DNA of 64,000 nucleotides from Hwanghaeella sp964350445 (GTDB taxonomy: Bacteria; Pseudomonadota; Alphaproteobacteria; UBA8366; Aestuariispiraceae), in contig CAYGKA010000012.1 of NCBI GenBank assembly GCA_964350445.1, positions 26,029-90,028 of the forward strand, given 5' to 3'. Under the pieces are notes generated by a model. The model had not been told where the DNA came from and did not search any database. It was given only the letters and a program-made list of their open reading frames with translations. A program made the position numbers and the translations under genes. Shown here piece by piece: positions 8,071 to 16,407 of this stretch. Each line of letters starts with the position of its first letter. Within the stretch, counting starts at the first letter, position 1.

Positions 8071-9129
8071 ATGGGAAACAAGGCAGTCATCGTCGGGGCG
8101 CTTGGCGTCATCGGCCGGAATCTGATGAACCATCTTGCCGAAGTCGGCGGATGGGAGATCGTCGGCCTGTCCCGGCGGGCGCCGGACTTCGAGGCACCGG
8201 CGGAGTTCATCTCCGTGGATCTGCTGGATCGCGCCGATGCGGAGGCGAAACTCGCGCATCTGTCGGATGTGACCCATATTTTCTACACGGCCTTCCAGGG
8301 CCGGAAGGTCTGGGCCGAGCACGGCGCGCCCAATCTCGCCATGCTGGTGAATTCGGTTGAGCCGATCGCGGCTGCGTCCCCGGGCCTGAAGCATGTCCAT
8401 CTGGTTCAGGGGAACAAGATCTACGGATCGCATCTAGGGCCCTTCAAGACCCCCGCCCGCGAAGATGACCCGCCGCACATGCTGCCCAACTTCTATTGGG
8501 ATCAGGAAAACTGGCTGCGCACCGTCCAGCAAGGCAAGGATTGGACATGGTCCGCATCCCGGCCGCAAACCGTGTGCGGTTTCGCGCTGGGCAACCCGAT
8601 GAATATCACGACCTGCATCGCGGTTTACGCGGCAATTTCCAAGGAACTTGGATTGCCGCTTCGTTTCCCGGGTAAGCGGGGGGCTTATGAGGCCGTCTAC
8701 CAGGTTACGGATTCGCATTTGCTGGCGCGGTCCATGGCATGGTGCGCGAACAACGCGGATGATGCGGCCGCCAACCAGGTCTTCAACGTCACGAACACGG
8801 ATTTCTTCCGCTGGAAGAATGTTTGGCCGGTTTTTGCGAAGTTCTTTGATCTTCCGTTGGAAGATGTGCAGACGATTTCGTTGACCGAGTTCATGGCCGA
8901 CAAGGAACCGGTGTGGAACCGCATCGTTGAGAAACATGGATTGCAGAAAGTTCCTTATGCGGACATTGCGGCATGGCCCTTCGCTGATTATGTGTTCGGG
9001 ACCGATTGGGACGTTATGACCTCAACGATCAAGATCCGGCAGGCCGGTTTCAACGACTGCATCGATTCCGAGGAAATGTTCCTGCGCGTCTTCAAGGAAT
9101 TCCAGGACCGGAATGTCATTCCGCGGTAG
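8071..9129 (+). CDS. PRISE-like SDR reductase
   Basis: This 352-aa atypical short-chain reductase has the NADPH motif GALGVIGRNL at residues 9-18. It lacks the common YxxxK pair. Instead it has K116 in QGNKIYG and Y142 in NFYWDQEN, the arrangement of the PRISE group (progesterone 5-beta-reductase and iridoid synthase-like enone reductases). In bacteria, members of this group are annotated as epimerases or aldehyde/enone reductases without known substrate. GGGGGAG lies eight bases before the ATG. It is 74 bp after the DenD-like gene and 42 bp before the kinase, so it is likely in one transcript. I infer reduction of a sugar-derived carbonyl or enone but cannot name it. Confidence 0.85.
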   Translation: MGNKAVIVGALGVIGRNLMNHLAEVGGWEIVGLSRRAPDFEAPAEFISVDLLDRADAEAKLAHLSDVTHIFYTAFQGRKVWAEHGAPNLAMLVNSVEPIAAASPGLKHVHLVQGNKIYGSHLGPFKTPAREDDPPHMLPNFYWDQENWLRTVQQGKDWTWSASRPQTVCGFALGNPMNITTCIAVYAAISKELGLPLRFPGKRGAYEAVYQVTDSHLLARSMAWCANNADDAAANQVFNVTNTDFFRWKNVWPVFAKFFDLPLEDVQTISLTEFMADKEPVWNRIVEKHGLQKVPYADIAAWPFADYVFGTDWDVMTSTIKIRQAGFNDCIDSEEMFLRVFKEFQDRNVIPR

Positions 9130-9171
9130 GGCCAGCCGCCGAACAAGGATCCAAACAAGGATAATGCCGCG

Positions 9172-10071
9172 ATGATCACTGTCTACGGATCCATTAACCT
9201 GGATGTCGTAAGCAAGATGACCCATTTTCCCGCGGCGGGCGAAACCGTGTTGACCCCGGAGGCCGTGCCGTCACCGGGCGGCAAGGGCGCAAACCAGGCC
9301 GTTGCCGCCGCACGTGCGGGCGGGTCGGTCTACATGGTCGGCGCTGTCGGCGCCGACGGGTTGAGCGCCATTCCGCTGGAAGCCTTTCGGAAAGCCGGCG
9401 TCGATATGCGCGGCGTGGCCGTGCTGCCCGGCGCGACGACGGCCATCGCCAGTGTGATGGTCGACGCGGCAGGGGAGAACCGCATCGTCGTGGCGTCCAA
9501 CGCCAACGGCAGGGCGCCCGCACTGACGGCGGATCATTTGGCGCCTGGCGGAACCTTGCTGATGCAGATGGAGATTCCCCACCAATCGAATTGGGACGCA
9601 TTGACGGTTGCGAAGAAACGCGGCTCGAAAGTGATCCTTAATCTGGCCCCTTTCGGCCCGGTTGATCGTGATGTTCTTTCCCTCGTCGATATCCTGGTCG
9701 TAAACGAGGGAGAGGCGGCGTCGCTGATCCGGCATCTGGACATGGGCGCGGGCAATCCGGAGACGCAGGCCCTTGCCTTGTCCGCGCTCGGTCCCGTCAC
9801 CGTGGTGACGCTGGGCGGGGACGGCTATGTCTGTTCGGATAAGAAGGCGCTGATCCGGGGCGAAGCGCATGCTGTCGATGTCATCGACACGACAGGGGCG
9901 GGGGATGCCTTTTGCGGCTGTCTCGCGGCGGCTCTCGACGGCCACCGTATGCCGCTGGCCGATGCCTTGAGTTTCGCATCGGCAGGCGCGTCGCTTGCCT
10001 GTACGAAGCTCGGCGCGCAGGCCGCCTATGCGACGAAGGATGAAATCTTCACGCGGCTCAACGCCTCCTAA
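9172..10071 (+). CDS. PfkB-family carbohydrate kinase, ribokinase-like
   Basis: This is a 299-aa cytoplasmic sugar kinase. The N-terminal signature GGKGANQAVAAARAGG (residues 36-51) and the C-terminal ATP/catalytic motif DTTGAGDAFCG (residues 239-249, base D245) are intact, as is the VVNEGEA segment. The pattern is closest to ribokinase. In this context it probably phosphorylates a sugar or sugar acid produced by the two upstream dehydrogenases. The ribosome-binding site (AAGGA, about 12 bases upstream) is weaker than for the preceding genes. It converges with the acetyltransferase gene, whose stop codon overlaps its own by a few bases. Confidence 0.9.
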   Translation: MITVYGSINLDVVSKMTHFPAAGETVLTPEAVPSPGGKGANQAVAAARAGGSVYMVGAVGADGLSAIPLEAFRKAGVDMRGVAVLPGATTAIASVMVDAAGENRIVVASNANGRAPALTADHLAPGGTLLMQMEIPHQSNWDALTVAKKRGSKVILNLAPFGPVDRDVLSLVDILVVNEGEAASLIRHLDMGAGNPETQALALSALGPVTVVTLGGDGYVCSDKKALIRGEAHAVDVIDTTGAGDAFCGCLAAALDGHRMPLADALSFASAGASLACTKLGAQAAYATKDEIFTRLNAS

Positions 10072-10571
10072 AGCGCCTTTTCGAACCGGAGGGATGTCGG
10101 ACGATCGAAGCCGTCATGCGTGAATGTGTCCACCTGACGGAAACCCATATTCGTGAAGAAGGTGTGCACATCCGTGAGTTCGATCCTCGACATCACTTGT
10201 AGGCGGTCGACATTCCGTGCCTTGGCCAATGTCACGACGGTATCGAACAAGCGGTGACCGATGCCCTTGCCTTGATGCATTGGTTCGACCGCCAAATGAT
10301 AGGCATAAAGAACCCGCCCGGCATCATCCGCATCTATTTTGGTGAAAAGGCAGCCGAGGATTTCCCCGTCCGGGGTTTCGGCGGTCAGCAGATCGCCATT
10401 CCCTGCATCGCGGATCACGCCCTCCACCGTCATTCGCGTGACGGAGGAGGGAGGATCGACGATACCATCCTGGACGGCGAAGGCCGCCTTCAGGATTTCA
10501 AGAACCCGGTCATGCTGGTCAAATGCCCCGCCGGCGATGGCGATGAGCAGATCCTGAACCGTATCCCGCAC
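10068..10571 (-). CDS. GNAT-family N-acetyltransferase
   Basis: This is a 167-aa cytoplasmic protein. The acetyl-CoA-binding core is visible as LAVEPMHQGKGIGHRLFDTVV (V-x-P-x-x-Q-G-x-G-I/L-G), preceded by a strand-rich segment ILGCLFTKIDADDAGRVLYAYHL. The C-terminal part ends in FTNMGFRQVDTF, a usual GNAT strand. It starts with GTG, 25 bp after the dehydratase stop on the same strand, so it is probably co-transcribed with it. The substrate is unknown; acetylation of a small metabolite or amino acid is likely for this size class. Confidence 0.85.
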   Translation of the reverse strand: MRDTVQDLLIAIAGGAFDQHDRVLEILKAAFAVQDGIVDPPSSVTRMTVEGVIRDAGNGDLLTAETPDGEILGCLFTKIDADDAGRVLYAYHLAVEPMHQGKGIGHRLFDTVVTLAKARNVDRLQVMSRIELTDVHTFFTNMGFRQVDTFTHDGFDRPTSLRFEKAL

Positions 10572-10596
10572 GACCGTGTCCCGTATCCGGCAGCGA

Positions 10597-12402
10597 TCAG
10601 TGATTGTCGCGAGGCAGGCCGCGCAACTGGCTGATCCGCTGATATTTGACCGCGTCTTCCAGAACCATGCCGGTGTCCAACTGACCCGTATGGTTTCGGA
10701 AGATTTCCTGCCACGGCGTTTGGCTCTTCAACTCCGCCTGCTGGAACGCATCCCGGCGGCGCTGCATTTCCGCATCGTCGACCAGAAGGTCCAATGTCCG
10801 CTTGTTGAGGTCTAGTTCGATCAGGTCCCCGGTTTGCATCAGGGCAAGACCGCCGCCCGCCGCGGATTCGGGAGAAATATGCAGGATGGAGGGACTGCCG
10901 CTCGTGCCGCTCTGGCGGCCGTCGCCGGCGACCGGCAGTTCGTCGACGCCCGCCTTGATCAGCGCATCCGGCGGCTGCATGTTCACCACTTCCGCCGAGC
11001 CGGGCCAGCCGAGCGGACCCGTTCCGCGAATGAAGAGCATGCAATTCTCGTCGATATTCAGCGACGGATCGTTGATTCGGTCGTGGTAGTCTTCCGACCC
11101 TTCGAAGACGATCGCTCGCGCCTCCAAGATGTTCTCCTTGCCCGGGCGGGAAAGGTATTTTTTGCGGAAATCCTTGTTGATAACGGAAATCTTCATCACC
11201 GCCGTATCGAAGAAGTTGCCCCGAAGGACGGCATAACCCGCTTCCTTCATCATCGGTGCGTCGAACGGATAAATCACGTCGGTATTGAAGTTTTCCGCTT
11301 CGCTGACATTTTCGGAAACGGATTTGCCGGTGACGGTCTTGGCCCCGCCGTTCAATTTTCCATGTTCAAGCAGGTCGCGCATCACCGGGGGAACGCCGCC
11401 CGCCTTGTGGAAGGCTTCGCCCAGATATTTGCCGGCGGGCTGCATGTTGACCACCAGTGGCACGCCTTCGCCATAGGTCTGCCAATCGTCGACGGTCAAT
11501 TCGACGCCCATATGGCGTGCGATCGCGATCAGATGCCAAACACAGTTCGAACTGGCGCCAAGCGCGGTGACAATACGGATCGCGTTTTCAAAGGCCTCCC
11601 GCGTCATGATGTCGGACGGGCGCAGATCCTCGTTCACCATCTCGACGATCCGAAGGCCGGTGGCATAAGCCATTTGGCCGCGTTCGCGATAGGGGCCGGG
11701 AATCATGGCGCAACCCGGCAATGACATGCCCAGCGCTTCGGCCATCGAGTTCATCGACGACGCCGTGCCCATCGTGTTGCAGTGACCGACGGACGGCGCA
11801 CTCGCCGCTGCGATTTCCATGAACTCGTTCTCGCCGATCTTGCCGGCGGACATGTCCTTGCGCGCCTGCCAGACCGCCGTCCCGGACCCGATCAGTTCCT
11901 GACCGCGATAGTATCCGTCCAGCATCGGCCCGCCGCTCAGAACAATGGCGGGGATGTTGACCGTCGCCGCCGCCATCAGGCAGGCGGGGGTGGTCTTGTC
12001 GCATCCCGTCGTCAGCACGACGCCGTCGATCGGATAGCCATAGAGCAGTTCCACGAGGCCGAGATAGGCGAGGTTTCGGTCCAGCGCCGCCGTCGGGCGT
12101 TTGCCTGTTTCCTGGATCGGGTGGGTCGGGAATTCGAAGCAAATGCCGCCGGCCGCTCGGATCGCTTCCCGTGTCCTTATGGCAAGGTCCAGGTGGTGCC
12201 GATTGCAGGGGCTTAGGTCACTGCCCGTTTGGGCGATGCCGATGATCGGCTTGCCGGATTGTAGTTCTCCCCGGGTCAGGCCGAAGTTGAGATAGCGTTC
12301 CATATAGAGCGCGGTCATGCCCGGATTGTCGGGATTGTCCCACCATTCCTGGCTGCGCAGCTTTCTCGGGCGTCCGCTATAGGTCTTGTCGGTGCGCTCC
12401 AT
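10597..12402 (-). CDS. IlvD/Edd-family dehydratase, sugar-acid type (arabonate/xylonate dehydratase-like)
   Basis: This 601-aa iron-sulfur dehydratase has the three cluster cysteines C66 (SDLSPCN), C134 (TTGCDKTTPAC) and C208 (SVGHCNTMGTASSM). At 601 aa and with the N-terminal RSQEWWDNPDNPGMTALYMERY stretch split around the WW pair, it resembles L-arabonate/D-xylonate dehydratases more than amino-acid IlvD. Such enzymes remove water from aldonic acids to give 2-keto-3-deoxy acids. GGGAGGAAACC precedes the ATG. The neighbouring TakP-type TRAP genes and DenD-like gene fit a sugar-acid pathway. The exact aldonate cannot be read from sequence. Confidence 0.92.
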   Translation of the reverse strand: MERTDKTYSGRPRKLRSQEWWDNPDNPGMTALYMERYLNFGLTRGELQSGKPIIGIAQTGSDLSPCNRHHLDLAIRTREAIRAAGGICFEFPTHPIQETGKRPTAALDRNLAYLGLVELLYGYPIDGVVLTTGCDKTTPACLMAAATVNIPAIVLSGGPMLDGYYRGQELIGSGTAVWQARKDMSAGKIGENEFMEIAAASAPSVGHCNTMGTASSMNSMAEALGMSLPGCAMIPGPYRERGQMAYATGLRIVEMVNEDLRPSDIMTREAFENAIRIVTALGASSNCVWHLIAIARHMGVELTVDDWQTYGEGVPLVVNMQPAGKYLGEAFHKAGGVPPVMRDLLEHGKLNGGAKTVTGKSVSENVSEAENFNTDVIYPFDAPMMKEAGYAVLRGNFFDTAVMKISVINKDFRKKYLSRPGKENILEARAIVFEGSEDYHDRINDPSLNIDENCMLFIRGTGPLGWPGSAEVVNMQPPDALIKAGVDELPVAGDGRQSGTSGSPSILHISPESAAGGGLALMQTGDLIELDLNKRTLDLLVDDAEMQRRRDAFQQAELKSQTPWQEIFRNHTGQLDTGMVLEDAVKYQRISQLRGLPRDNH

Positions 12403-12456
12403 GTTGGTTTCCTCCCAGTGATCTCTCGTTAAATTCCGTTGCTCTTCCAGATGCCG

Positions 12457-12615
12457 TCAGCGAATGGGCTGATCGACGTAATCTTTGTCCTGACCGACTT
12501 CTGTGCGGTGCCGCCGGCAAATGCCGATTTTGGTGTAGACATCTTCGTAACCGATATTCTCACCATCTTGGTCCACATAATACATGCAGCCTGTGATGTT
12601 GAAGAAAGTGATCAT
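12457..12615 (-). CDS. Candidate small ORF upstream of the dehydratase
   Basis: A 52-codon frame starts ATG at 12615 and ends TGA at 12457, 55 bp before the dehydratase ATG and on the same strand. It reads MITFFNITGCMYYVDQD at the start and ends KDYVDQPIR. The composition looks protein-like (many Asp, Tyr and Ile, few Arg/Pro runs), and third positions are moderately GC-rich. Against it, no good ribosome-binding site is visible, and its start codon lies inside an inverted repeat. I do not recognise a family. Confidence 0.35.
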   Translation of the reverse strand: MITFFNITGCMYYVDQDGENIGYEDVYTKIGICRRHRTEVGQDKDYVDQPIR

Positions 12616-12620
12616 TTCTT
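12602..12620. promoter_or_regulatory. Inverted repeat AAGAAA-N7-TTTCTT
   Basis: The plus strand has AAGAAA, GTGATCA and TTTCTT in succession, so the outer 6-base arms are perfectly complementary, with TGATCA inside. It lies about 200 bp upstream of the dehydratase gene. This is the size of a dimeric repressor site for the sugar-acid genes. Confidence 0.35.
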
Positions 12621-12851
12621 AACAGTCCACGGGGACGATATGGAAATGGGTTTCCCCCGGACGGTGTCTAATCTTTATGCAGGCAGGTATCCGCCGTCTA
12701 CGGGTATGAACCGGGCCTGTCGCGAATCCAGCTCTTTTCTTGCACCGACAATGCACCGTTCTGGCGTGTTCTCCGGGCAGACCCCGGCGGCCTATCCTTA
12801 TCCCTCGGATCAGGTCGACCATTTTCTTGCGAAACCAAGGTTTTGAACCGA

Positions 12852-12881
12852 AAAGGGCCGCCCTGGATGAGGCGGCCCTTT
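12852..12881 (-). terminator. Bidirectional-looking terminator after dctM
   Basis: AAAGGGCCGCC (12852-12862) and GGCGGCCCTTT (12871-12881) form a perfect 11-bp stem around an 8-base loop. A on one side and T on the other give a short U tract on the minus strand. It lies 22 bp past the dctM stop in the direction of transcription. Confidence 0.85.
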
Positions 12882-12903
12882 CCGTAATCGTAGTGCCGTT
12901 ACG

Positions 12904-14502
12904 TTAGTCCAGCAGGACGCTCGGCAGCCAGAGTGCGATCTCCGGGAAGATCACGACCGCCGCGAGGCCGATCAGCTGTAGGACAACGAAGGGGATGATC
13001 CCCGAGTAGATGTCCTGCATCTTCACTTCCGGCGGCGCCACGCCCTTCATATAGAACAGCGCAAATCCGAATGGAGGCGTGAGGAAGGATGTCTGCAGGT
13101 TGATCGCCACAAGGATGGCGTACCAGTAGATCATCTCCTCTTCCAAATCCAAATGGAAGGCGCCTTCCATGCCCAGATGACCTGCGAAGGTTGGGGACAT
13201 CGCCTTCACCACTGTCGAGAAGACCGGCAGCACGATGAGGGTGATTTCCAACCAATCGAAGAAGAAGCCCAGGATGAAGACGACGAACATCAGAAGGAAC
13301 AAGAGCGCCCATTCGTGGAAGTCCAGGAAGTCGATGAATTCCAGGATCAGGTCTTCCCCGTAGACGGCGCGGAAGATGAAGGAGAAGGTCGTCGCACCGA
13401 CGAAGATGAAGAAGATCATCGCTGTCGTCATGGTGGTGCGGTTGACCACGTCCGTCAGGACGTCCTTCGTCAGCGTGCTGTTGAAAGCCGCCAGCACGAT
13501 CGAACCGAAGGCGCCGACACCGGCCGCTTCCGTCGGGGTCGCCCAACCGCCAAGAATGGAGCCCAGAACCATGGTCACCAGGAAGATCGGCGGAATGAAG
13601 CCCTTCAGGACCGACCCGAACAGCGAGTCGCCCTCCCGGCGTCCCATGATCATCGAAATCGCGAAGATCAGCAGGAAGGCGGTGAGGCCCAGGTTCATGT
13701 GCTCTTCCAGGCCCGTGTAGGATAGTGCCACCGCGGCCACAATGAGCCCACCCGTGATCATAAGGTACCGCCGTACGCGGGCCATGTCGGACGGCTTCAA
13801 CTGGATTGCGTCTTCAGGCAGCGGCGGAGCGCTTTCCGGCCAAACGCGAGAAACGATGGAGATGTAGACGAAGTAAAGCGCCGACAACAACAGACCCGGC
13901 AACAACGCGCCGACGAAGAGGTTCCCGACCGAAACCGACAACAGGCTGGCCATGATGACGAGCATGATGGAGGGCGGGATCAGGATGCCCAATGTCGCCG
14001 AGGATGCGATCGTCCCGGTGGCGAGGGCCTTGCTGTAATTCTGCTGAAGCATGGTCGGCAGGGCCAGCAGGGTCATCATGACGACGGACGCCCCGATGAT
14101 CCCGGTGGTGGCCGCCATGATGGTGCCCATCACCGTCACCGACAGGGCGAGGCCGCCCGGCACGCGGCGCAACAGAACCTGCAGGATGTGCAGCAGGTCG
14201 GCGGCGACACGGGACCGTTCCAACATCGTCCCCATGAAGATGAAGCAGGGAATAGCCACAAGGACCGGGTTCTGAACTGCGCCCGATGCCCCGTCACCGC
14301 CCCATATACGGGTTAGGATGATGAAGAAGGCCTTGAAGTCCATGTAGCCGAATTCGATCGCGAGAATACCGAAGATGAAGGCAACGCCACCCAAGGCGAA
14401 GGCGACCGGCAGACCCGTGAACAGCGATACGGCCAGACCAAGGAACATATAGGCACCGAGGAATTCCTCGAAATGCTCGAAAATAGCGTGAAAAATTTCC
14501 AT
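12904..14502 (-). CDS. dctM: TRAP transporter large permease (DctM type)
   Basis: This is a 532-aa polytopic inner-membrane protein, the ion-coupled transport subunit of a tripartite ATP-independent transporter. Typical DctM stretches are AIPCFIFMGTMLERS, ATTGIIGASVVMM, SKALATGTIASSATLGILIPPSIM and GGWATPTEAAGVGAFGS. The length is about 100 residues above the usual 430, as in the group that pairs with TakP/2-oxoacid binding proteins. It follows dctQ by nine bases and is closed by a strong terminator. Import should use a sodium gradient, in line with a marine-type organism. Confidence 0.93.
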   Translation of the reverse strand: MEIFHAIFEHFEEFLGAYMFLGLAVSLFTGLPVAFALGGVAFIFGILAIEFGYMDFKAFFIILTRIWGGDGASGAVQNPVLVAIPCFIFMGTMLERSRVAADLLHILQVLLRRVPGGLALSVTVMGTIMAATTGIIGASVVMMTLLALPTMLQQNYSKALATGTIASSATLGILIPPSIMLVIMASLLSVSVGNLFVGALLPGLLLSALYFVYISIVSRVWPESAPPLPEDAIQLKPSDMARVRRYLMITGGLIVAAVALSYTGLEEHMNLGLTAFLLIFAISMIMGRREGDSLFGSVLKGFIPPIFLVTMVLGSILGGWATPTEAAGVGAFGSIVLAAFNSTLTKDVLTDVVNRTTMTTAMIFFIFVGATTFSFIFRAVYGEDLILEFIDFLDFHEWALLFLLMFVVFILGFFFDWLEITLIVLPVFSTVVKAMSPTFAGHLGMEGAFHLDLEEEMIYWYAILVAINLQTSFLTPPFGFALFYMKGVAPPEVKMQDIYSGIIPFVVLQLIGLAAVVIFPEIALWLPSVLLD

Positions 14503-14511
14503 CGGGGCCCC

Positions 14512-15174
14512 CTATGCGAACGGCTTGGATTGCGACGTGTCTTCGGTCAGCGAATGGCCTTGATGGCCTTCGTGATCCGGGTCGATCGCAAAAATCTGCA
14601 AGTCGTCGCGCGCTTGCCGGTGTAGTTCCGGCCCGCCCCAAAGGTAGGCGCAAAGACGGATCAACGTCGTCAGGACGGAGAGTATCGCCAATGCGAACCC
14701 AATAATCGTGAACGATTTCACGATATAGCGCATGGGAATGCCGGTCAGGGATTCCGACCCTTCACCTTGCGAATATGATGCGTAGACGAAGATGCACGCA
14801 TAGTAGAACACCGTGAAGAGGTAGGGGATCGCAAAGATCAAGAGACCCCAGAGTTCCACTTTGGCCTGGTTCCGCGCCGTCAGTTTTTCCCGGAAAATGT
14901 CCACGCGGACGTGGGCATTCACAAGATATCCGAAACCGAAGGACAGCAGCAGAAGAACACCGTGCAGGTGCCACTCCATGTCTTGAAGTTTTATGGGCTC
15001 GATCAACCAGTACCAGCTGAGCTCCGACATGCCGATCCGCAGGAAGTCGATTTTCCGTCCGATGACGTCTAACATGATGATGGCGATCAGCGGCAGTATG
15101 AGCCAACCGCCTGCCATACCAATCCTACGTGGCAGCACGTCGATTTGATTGGCCACCTTTAGAATACTGCTCAT
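14512..15174 (-). CDS. dctQ: TRAP transporter small permease (DctQ type)
   Basis: This 220-aa membrane protein has about four hydrophobic segments. The conserved DctQ region WYWLIEPIKLQDMEWHLHGVLLLL is visible (Trp-rich, residues about 50-75), followed by NAHVRVDIFREKL. The C-terminal 35 residues are charged and cytoplasmic. It lies between dctP and dctM on the same strand. A strong hairpin separates it from dctP, which would allow excess binding protein to be made. DctQ members stabilise the large permease and interact with the binding protein. Confidence 0.92.
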   Translation of the reverse strand: MSSILKVANQIDVLPRRIGMAGGWLILPLIAIIMLDVIGRKIDFLRIGMSELSWYWLIEPIKLQDMEWHLHGVLLLLSFGFGYLVNAHVRVDIFREKLTARNQAKVELWGLLIFAIPYLFTVFYYACIFVYASYSQGEGSESLTGIPMRYIVKSFTIIGFALAILSVLTTLIRLCAYLWGGPELHRQARDDLQIFAIDPDHEGHQGHSLTEDTSQSKPFA

Positions 15175-15300
15175 GACTTTCCGTATCTTTCAACTCCGCG
15201 CGGCGATGCTCGAAAGTCTTCGGCGAATGCGCGCGTTTTTAATTGGATGGGCCCTGGCGATGCCGCGGGGCCTTGTCGCTGGACAGGCAGATAAGAAAGT

Positions 15301-15329
15301 GGGGTCGGTAGGGTATTCCGACCGACCCC
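15301..15329 (-). terminator. Hairpin between dctP and dctQ
   Basis: GGGGTCGGT (15301-15309) and ACCGACCCC (15321-15329) form a perfect 9-bp stem with an 11-base loop. It sits 25 bp after the dctP stop in the direction of transcription. As at aapJ-aapQ, this suggests differential expression of the binding protein relative to the permeases. Confidence 0.7.
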
Positions 15330-15354
15330 GCATCCTTAGCTAAACATGGACCTC

Positions 15355-16407
15355 TTAGAGGTAGCCCATGTCCTTCCAGATCTTGTAGTTGTCGCGGAAG
15401 ACGGTGATCGATTCCCAAACTTTCTTGGAATCCGGGTTCGTCGCCAGTTCTTCTGCGAGAACTTCACCCCAAGCCGCCTCGAACTGGTCGAGGATTTCTT
15501 TCGGCCAACGATGGTTGGTCACGCCGGCTGCGACGTTGTCCTTCATCGCCTGGAACTGGGACGCTTCACCTTCTGCGATCATTTCCGCTATCTGCGCGGT
15601 GCAGGACGTGTTCAGCATCGCACGTTGCGCGTCGGTCAGGCTGTTCCAGGAGTCCATGTTGACCAACAATTCGTTGGACGTGGACTGCTGGTGCCATCCC
15701 GGGAAGTAGTTGTGCTTCGCGATCTGGTTCAGGCCCAGGGTCCGGTCGATCGCGGGCATGGAGAACTCGGTCGCGTCGATCGTACCGCGCTCAAGAGCCG
15801 GATAGATATCAGCGGCAGCCAGCTGCTGCGTGGAAACGCCGAACTTCTGCATGACCTTCGCGCCGACGCCGAAGAAGCGCATTTTCAGGCCCTTCAGCTG
15901 ATCGAGGCTGTTGATCGGCTCACGGAACCAACCGGAGGTTTCCGGAGGAATCATGCCGCAAAGGACGAACTTGATGTTGTCGCGGGCATAGACTTCTTCG
16001 GCCAACTCGGTGCCGCCGCCATACTTGAACCATGCCACGAATTCCGGCGCGGCCGGGCCGAACGGCCAGGTCGAGAAGAATGCGTAGACGGAGTTCTTAC
16101 CTTGGTTCGCACCGGAGGTGCCCCAGGCCGCTTCGAAGGCGCCCTGCGCTACCGGGTCGAAATAGGCATAGCCGCCGACCAATGCGCCCGGCTCTTCAAC
16201 CTTGATGGCGAAGTCGCCGTCCGACATGGCGTCGACAGCAGCTGCCACGCGACGCGACGGCGGTCCGATAACCGCAACCGTCGACGCGAACGCCGCATGC
16301 ATTTTCCAACGCGTCTTCGCGTCGGCCGGGTCAGACGCCGCCGTGAGCGACATCGCTCCGACGAGGCCGGCCATAGCCGCAGATTTCAAAAGATTAGAAA
16401 ACTTCAT
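15355..16407 (-). CDS. dctP: TRAP transporter substrate-binding protein, TakP/2-oxoacid type
   Basis: This 350-aa periplasmic receptor begins with signal peptide MKFSNLLKSAAMAGLVGAMS, cleaved near residues 30-31. An in-frame ATG at 16485 would add 26 residues; I prefer 16407 because GGGAGGTT precedes it and the signal peptide then starts correctly. The core has ETSGWFREPINSLDQLKG, MRFFGVGAKVMQKFGVSTQQ, DIYPALERGTIDATEFSMP and YFPGWHQQ, as in TakP. TakP proteins bind 2-oxoacids such as pyruvate and oxobutyrate through a sodium ion and a conserved Arg. The neighbouring genes suggest a carboxylate or sugar-acid ligand. It is the first gene of dctPQM. Confidence 0.93.
   Translation of the reverse strand: MKFSNLLKSAAMAGLVGAMSLTAASDPADAKTRWKMHAAFASTVAVIGPPSRRVAAAVDAMSDGDFAIKVEEPGALVGGYAYFDPVAQGAFEAAWGTSGANQGKNSVYAFFSTWPFGPAAPEFVAWFKYGGGTELAEEVYARDNIKFVLCGMIPPETSGWFREPINSLDQLKGLKMRFFGVGAKVMQKFGVSTQQLAAADIYPALERGTIDATEFSMPAIDRTLGLNQIAKHNYFPGWHQQSTSNELLVNMDSWNSLTDAQRAMLNTSCTAQIAEMIAEGEASQFQAMKDNVAAGVTNHRWPKEILDQFEAAWGEVLAEELATNPDSKKVWESITVFRDNYKIWKDMGYL

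Larger units (their letters stand above)
12403..12903. other. Intergenic region between dctM-like gene and dehydratase
   Basis: The 501-bp gap holds the dctM terminator (12852-12881), an inverted repeat (12602-12620) and a candidate 52-codon minus-strand ORF (12457-12615), all annotated separately. A 135-codon plus frame at 12439-12846 has no recognisable motif, crosses the dctM terminator zone and is rejected. The dehydratase promoter should lie here. Confidence 0.5.

Noticed and set aside
12439..12846. A 135-codon plus-strand frame in the dctM-dehydratase gap
   Set aside because: It has no ribosome-binding site or family pattern and reaches the edge of the dctM terminator. A minus-strand reading is more plausible for its left part.
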